The notes under the pieces: model-generated
Databases searched by the model: none
What the model saw: the letters and a program-made list of their open reading frames with translations, nothing else
Told to the model about the DNA's origin: nothing
Source of the DNA: JBEINZ01 sp040377825
Lineage (GTDB): Bacteria; Pseudomonadota; Alphaproteobacteria; Rhizobiales; Ancalomicrobiaceae
Length of the DNA stretch: 26,989 nucleotides
Assembly (NCBI GenBank): GCA_040377825.1
Contig: JBEINZ010000015.1
Span: 1-26,989, forward strand
Reading direction: 5' to 3'
Shown: in pieces, positions 23,076 to 26,989 of the stretch
How the letters are laid out: every line of letters starts with the position of its first letter
Numbering within the stretch: the stretch's first letter is position 1
Made by a program: the position numbers and the translations under genes

Positions 23076-23854
23076 GCGCGCTGGTCGAAGAACAGGCGGC
23101 GGCCGCGACGGACAGCCCTGCCCTGTCTAACTTCCGCGACTTCGGCGGCCTTTCGCTCGGTACCGGCTCGCGGATTGTGAGCGGGCAGCTCTTTCGTTCA
23201 GCGGCGCCCATGGGGCGTGGCCACGCCGATGGCGCTTGGCTTGCCCGCCACGGGATCGCCACCGTGGTTGACCTGCGCGGTGTGAGGGAACGAGCCTCCG
23301 CTCCTGTGATGGGCGGTGCGGAGGCGCATGGCGTGACAATCGTTTCGACCCCGGTCGAGCCGAACGCACCCAGCCATTCGCGGCCGTTGCACGAAGCGCT
23401 CACATCCCCTGAAACAACGCGGGCCGATATCCGCGACATGATGATCGCGACCTATCGGGTCTTCGCCGACACGGTTGCCGAGGACTTCGGCGATGCGATC
23501 GTCGCGCTGCTTGAGGCCAAGGGACCCGCGCTGGTTCATTGCACAGCGGGCAAGGATCGCACCGGCTTCGTGGTGGCTGTCATCCAAAGCGCGCTCGGCG
23601 CGCCACGCGACGCGATCCTCCACGACTACCTGCTCACCAACATTGCCTGGGACCGCGCGAGCGTTGTCGGCCGTCTACCGCTCGACTCGCCCGCCGTCGA
23701 AGCCGCGCTCGTCGCCGACGCTGATTATCTCGAGGCCGGCTTCGACGAAATCACCCGAATCGACGGCAGCATTCCCGCCTTTATCGCTCGCGCGACGCGC
23801 GGCCGCATTACCGATCGCCATCTCCATGCCCTCATCGAAAGAAGGGAAATCTGA
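23072..23854 (+). CDS. Tyrosine-phosphatase-like phosphatase (Y_phosphatase3 family)
   Basis: This is a 260-residue cytoplasmic phosphatase of the Cys-based class. The P-loop is HCTAGKDRTG (156-165) with nucleophile C157 and R163. The N-terminal NFRDFGGL and the VVDLRGVRER stretch are typical of the bacterial Y_phosphatase3 group, whose lysine in AGKD is shared with phosphoinositide-type phosphatases. The start overlaps the metallophosphoesterase stop by 4 nt, and the end overlaps the next start by 1 nt, so it is embedded in the operon. In this setting a small-molecule phosphomonoester, such as the product of the preceding phosphodiesterase, is as likely as a phosphoprotein substrate. Confidence 0.88.
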   Translation: MSALVEEQAAAATDSPALSNFRDFGGLSLGTGSRIVSGQLFRSAAPMGRGHADGAWLARHGIATVVDLRGVRERASAPVMGGAEAHGVTIVSTPVEPNAPSHSRPLHEALTSPETTRADIRDMMIATYRVFADTVAEDFGDAIVALLEAKGPALVHCTAGKDRTGFVVAVIQSALGAPRDAILHDYLLTNIAWDRASVVGRLPLDSPAVEAALVADADYLEAGFDEITRIDGSIPAFIARATRGRITDRHLHALIERREI

Positions 23855-25170
23855 TGTTCCAGCTCACCCGTCGCGCTGCCTTGGCGCTCGCCACATCGAC
23901 GCTTACCGCCGCATCCATCGCCTCGCCGGCCCTTGCGCAGCGCATCGCGCCGCCGTCGACCACGCCGGTGACGATCACCTACTACAACTACAATCTGGCC
24001 TCCGCCGGCATCGGTGCCGAGGCGACCAAGATGCTCATCAATGAGTTCATGGCCGCCTATCCGCATATCAAGGTCGAGGGCGTCCCGGTGGCGTCCGGCC
24101 AGGTGCTCGCCCGCGTTCAGGCCGATATCGTCGCCGGACGCGTGCCGGACGTCGCGCAGATCGTTTTCTCCGATCTCGATTTCGTGGTGCGCAATCTCGG
24201 GGTCAAGCCGCTGAACGACATCATCCCGCCGGAGGAATGGACGGCGCATACCGCTGGCATGGTTCCCGCCGGCCTGAAGCTCGGCGCGATCGGTGACAAG
24301 GCCTATGGCCTTGCCTATGTCTTCTCAACGCCGGTGCTGTTTTACAACGCCGATCTCTTCAAGCAGGCCGGCCTAAACCCGGATCAACCGCCGAAGACCT
24401 GGGCCGACGTAAAGGCCGCGGCACTTCAGCTGAAGGAGAAGACGGCCAAGAGCGGCATCTATCCGGCCGTCTATTCTGAATTCGACTGGCTCCTCCAGGG
24501 GGTCTTCCTGTCGAATGGCGGCCGAGCCCTCTCGGAGGACCGCACGCGTGTCACGTTCGGCGAGCCGGCGGCGGTGGAAGCCGTTGCCATGCTGCGCGAT
24601 CTGCTGAAGTCCGGCGCGCATGCCAATATGCGCGAGGCGGAGGCTCCCGACGCCTTCATGAGCGGCAATCTCGGCATGATTCTGACCACGAGCGTCTATC
24701 AGCGCTCGTTCCTGAAGGCGGCGAAGGACAAGTTCGAACTGCGCGCCGCGCCGATGCCGTCTTTCGGCGACAAGCCGTCGAAGCCGACCAACTCCGGCAG
24801 CGCGCTGTTCATCCTTTCGCGCGACCCGGTCAAACAGCGCGCGGCGTGGGAACTGATGAAGTTCATGACGTCGAAGCGCGGCTATACCGTGATCACCAGC
24901 GAGATCGGCTATGTGCCGCTGCGCCTCGATATCGTCGACGATCCGCAATATCTCGGCGAATGGACCAAGCAGAACCCTCTGATCCGCCCGAACCTCGAGC
25001 AGCTCTCGCGCCTCAACCAGTGGGTCGCGTTCCCCGGCGCGAACTACAAGCAGATCTCGCGCATTGAGGTCGGCGCGGTCAACGAGGCGGTTTTTGGCGA
25101 CGGCGACATCGGCAAGATCATGCGTGACGCTCAAGAGCGTGCGCAGGCCCTGATGCCGACCGTACCGTGA
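23854..25170 (+). CDS. CUT1 extracellular substrate-binding protein (UgpB-like)
   Basis: This 438-residue family 1 solute-binding protein has a signal peptide of about 28 residues, with LTRRAALALA and an ALA-Q cleavage site. The mature domain has VTITYYNYNLA, then KMLINEFMAAYPHIKVEGV and a late TNSGSALFILS, as in UgpB/MalE-like proteins. AAGGGA precedes ATG 23854, which overlaps the phosphatase stop by one base. It delivers substrate to the two permeases encoded directly downstream. The linked phosphohydrolases favour a glycerophosphodiester or other organophosphate over a plain sugar, but the ligand is not proven by sequence. Confidence 0.9.
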   Translation: MFQLTRRAALALATSTLTAASIASPALAQRIAPPSTTPVTITYYNYNLASAGIGAEATKMLINEFMAAYPHIKVEGVPVASGQVLARVQADIVAGRVPDVAQIVFSDLDFVVRNLGVKPLNDIIPPEEWTAHTAGMVPAGLKLGAIGDKAYGLAYVFSTPVLFYNADLFKQAGLNPDQPPKTWADVKAAALQLKEKTAKSGIYPAVYSEFDWLLQGVFLSNGGRALSEDRTRVTFGEPAAVEAVAMLRDLLKSGAHANMREAEAPDAFMSGNLGMILTTSVYQRSFLKAAKDKFELRAAPMPSFGDKPSKPTNSGSALFILSRDPVKQRAAWELMKFMTSKRGYTVITSEIGYVPLRLDIVDDPQYLGEWTKQNPLIRPNLEQLSRLNQWVAFPGANYKQISRIEVGAVNEAVFGDGDIGKIMRDAQERAQALMPTVP

Positions 25171-26114
25171 GCCACGCGGCCGAACTACCCCGCATCGCCG
25201 GCGCGGCCAATGGCCTCGCCGCGCTCGCTGCGGCACGCACGAAATGGGTCGTGCCGGCGCTGTTTCTCGCGCCGGCCTTCGTGACCCTCGGCCTGTGGAT
25301 CTACTGGCCGCTCGTCGAGGCGTTCCGGCTCAGCTTCTACGAATGGAACCTGCTGCCGACCTCCGAGCCGCTGTTTGTCGGCCTGGAGAATTACCGCCGG
25401 CTGCTCGCGCTCTCGGAGCTCAGGACCGCCGCATGGAACACCGTCATCTATACCGTCGGGCTCCTGCCGCTGACCGTCGCTTTGCCGCTGTTGATCGCGA
25501 TTTTGACGCGCGAATCGGTCGGTAAGGCCGGGGCGGTTTACCGCGCGCTGATTTTCGTGCCGATGATGATCGCGCCGGTCGTCGTGGCCGTGGTGTGGCG
25601 CTGGCTGCTGAACCCCGATCACGGCCTCGTCAACAAGGCGCTCGGCGCGATCGGCCTGCCGGCGGTGCGCTTCCTGCAGGAGGCCGACACGGCGATCTGG
25701 GCCGTCATTTTCATTACCGGCTGGAAGCTGATGGGCTTTTCCACGCTGCTCTTTGCCGCCGCCATGACCAATATCGACCGGCATCTGATCGAGGCCGCGC
25801 GTATCGACGGGGCGAGCGAGGGGCAGATCGCGCGCAAGATCGTCATCCCGCTGGTGACGCCGACGACGATCTTCCTGACCGTCCTGACCGTGCTGCACGG
25901 CGCGCAATGGAGCTTCGTCTATATCAACGTGCTGACCCAGGGCGGCCCGCGCAACGCCACGACGAACCTCTATTATCTCCTTTGGGAGTATGGCTTCAGC
26001 ACCTTCGCCATCGGCTGGAGCACCGCGGCCGGGATGCTGCTCTTCGCGGTCTTCAGCCTTTTCGCCGTGATCGGCCTCAAAGCGATGAACCGCCATGACC
26101 AACGCGTCGCTTGA
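25167..26114 (+). CDS. CUT1 ABC permease (UgpA/MalF-like)
   Basis: This is a 315-residue inner-membrane permease with about six hydrophobic segments. The EAA loop is IEAARIDGASEGQIARKI (208-225) followed by VIPLV. GTG 25167 overlaps the binding-protein stop by 4 nt. The N-terminal 26 residues are Ala-rich and soluble, with no strong ribosome-binding site, which fits translational coupling. It should form the channel with the permease encoded next. Confidence 0.9.
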   Translation: MSHAAELPRIAGAANGLAALAAARTKWVVPALFLAPAFVTLGLWIYWPLVEAFRLSFYEWNLLPTSEPLFVGLENYRRLLALSELRTAAWNTVIYTVGLLPLTVALPLLIAILTRESVGKAGAVYRALIFVPMMIAPVVVAVVWRWLLNPDHGLVNKALGAIGLPAVRFLQEADTAIWAVIFITGWKLMGFSTLLFAAAMTNIDRHLIEAARIDGASEGQIARKIVIPLVTPTTIFLTVLTVLHGAQWSFVYINVLTQGGPRNATTNLYYLLWEYGFSTFAIGWSTAAGMLLFAVFSLFAVIGLKAMNRHDQRVA

Positions 26115-26952
26115 ACGGCCGACTGCTACGGCCTGGACCTGGGGCCGCCGCATGGCCGCGATTCGCAGCCATGCGCTGCTGGTCGTCCTCAGCCTCCTGT
26201 CGATCTTTCCGCTTTATTGGATGTTCGTCACGGCGCTGCGCCGGCCGAACGAGATCTTTTCCACGACGCTGTGGCCGCAGAACCCGACGCTGGAGAACAT
26301 CGCCTATATCATGAACGGCATGCCGATCCTCGGAATGCTGTGGAACACCTTCATCGTCGCCGCGCTGACGACGCTCGCCCAGCTCGTCACCGCGCTCCTG
26401 GCGGCCTATGCCTTCGCGCGATGGAAAAATCGCTGGTCGCAAGGGCTTTTCGCGCTGCTGACGGTCACGTGGCTGATCCCCGCGCAGGTGGTGATGGTGC
26501 CCGGCTATCTCCTGGTCACCCAATTCGGCATGCTCGACACCCTCGCCGCGCTGATCCTGCCGCACGCGGCCTCGGCCTTCGCGATCATCATCCTCTACCA
26601 GACGCTCCGCGCCTTCCCCCAAGAGCTGCTGGAAGCCGCCGTGATCGACGGCGCCGGCCACCTCAAACTCCTCGGCCTCGTCATTATCCCCAACATTCGC
26701 CCGGCGCTTGCCTCGCTGGCCATCCTGCTCTTCATCTCAAGCTGGAACGACTATTTCTGGCCCCTCCTCGTCACCCGCAGCCAAGAAAGCGCAGTCATCC
26801 AAATCGGCCTGCAAATGTTCTTCACCCAAGAGGGTAATCTCTGGGGTCCGCTGATGGCCGCGTCCACCGTCGCAAGCTTACCGATATTGGTGATTTACGT
26901 GGTGTTGCAGAAGCAGATCGTGGATTCGTTTTTGCGGTCGGGGTTGAAGTGA
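26095..26952 (+). CDS. CUT1 ABC permease (UgpE/MalG-like)
   Basis: This is a 285-residue inner-membrane permease, the second half of the CUT1 channel. Hydrophobic segments begin at about residue 25. The EAA loop is LLEAAVIDGAGHLKLLGLV (178-196) followed by IIPN. It overlaps the preceding permease gene by 20 nt. The C-terminus LQKQIVDSFLRSGLK is typical of the family, so the gene is complete. No ATPase gene for this importer is present within the window. Confidence 0.92.
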   Translation: MTNASLERPTATAWTWGRRMAAIRSHALLVVLSLLSIFPLYWMFVTALRRPNEIFSTTLWPQNPTLENIAYIMNGMPILGMLWNTFIVAALTTLAQLVTALLAAYAFARWKNRWSQGLFALLTVTWLIPAQVVMVPGYLLVTQFGMLDTLAALILPHAASAFAIIILYQTLRAFPQELLEAAVIDGAGHLKLLGLVIIPNIRPALASLAILLFISSWNDYFWPLLVTRSQESAVIQIGLQMFFTQEGNLWGPLMAASTVASLPILVIYVVLQKQIVDSFLRSGLK

Positions 26953-26957
26953 GGAAT

Positions 26958-26989
26958 ATGTCTATCCCTCGATATCCTTCGTCAAATCC
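26958..26989 (+). CDS. Possible start of a further gene, cut by the window edge
   Basis: Six bases after the permease stop, an ATG preceded by GAGG opens a frame reading MSIPRYPSSN to the window end. The position fits the next gene of the operon, where an importer ATPase or another hydrolase would be expected, but ten residues are too few to identify it. Confidence 0.35.
   Translation, partial: MSIPRYPSSN

Noticed and set aside
25185..26153. 322-residue minus-strand open frame opposite the CUT1 permease
   Set aside because: It is a highly charged, low-complexity translation and a mirror of the hydrophobic permease codons; not a gene.
1..26989. tRNA, rRNA, CRISPR arrays, insertion sequences, integrases and attachment sites
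   Set aside because: I looked for these on both strands and saw no supporting sequence, protein or repeat structure.

Overview
This window looks like part of an alphaproteobacterial genome, most likely Hyphomicrobiales (rhizobia or Brucella relatives). The reasons are high-GC coding sequence, tightly overlapped operons, GTG starts, and a dense run of ABC importers for sugars and small organics. This placement rests on gene content and style, not on a marker gene. There is no rRNA, tRNA, CRISPR array, transposase or phage gene. The window is accessory metabolism: four ABC importers of three different families, each next to its own enzymes and/or regulators.

Layout. (1) 64-417 (-): a small Cys-rich DUF1636 protein. 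(2) 634-6362 (-): a PotABCD-type importer (substrate-binding protein, two permeases, ATPase), preceded in the direction of transcription by a YtcJ-like amidohydrolase. The importer block has visibly lower GC than the rest. (3) 6572-9430 (+): a SAF-domain 'homoserine dehydrogenase-like' oxidoreductase (the family that includes Brucella DRL, a DXP reductoisomerase-like enzyme) coupled to an FGGY carbohydrate kinase. (4) 9424-10389 (-): a SorC/LsrR-type regulator, convergent with the kinase and divergent from (5) 10651-14361 (+): a CUT2 (ribose-type) importer in the order permease, binding protein, two-domain ATPase. The binding-protein gene is flanked by strong RNA hairpins. (6) 14587-20312 (+): a LacI-type regulator followed by a second CUT2 importer (binding protein, single-domain ATPase, permease), a phosphotriesterase/lactonase-family metallohydrolase and a GATase1-like protein, all with 4-nt or very short junctions. 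(7) 20386-20622 (-): a stand-alone Lrp/AsnC ligand-binding (RAM) domain. (8) 20898-21917 (+): an exported HAD phosphatase. (9) 22218-26952 (+): a metallophosphoesterase, a Tyr-phosphatase-like enzyme and a CUT1 (Ugp-type) importer (binding protein and two permeases). A possible next gene starts at the right edge.

How they may work together. Blocks 3-5 look like one regulon: SorC senses a phosphorylated intermediate, the CUT2 importer brings in a sugar or polyol, the FGGY kinase phosphorylates it, and the SAF oxidoreductase acts on the phosphate. If the oxidoreductase has DRL-type activity, this would be a salvage route for 1-deoxy-D-xylulose or a similar deoxy-ketose; that is a hypothesis. 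Block 6 looks like uptake plus ring-opening of a lactone or ester substrate under LacI control. Block 9, perhaps with block 8, looks like scavenging of an organophosphate, with diester and monoester hydrolases next to the importer. These three unassigned carbohydrate/phosphoester loci are the best candidates for undescribed systems in the window.
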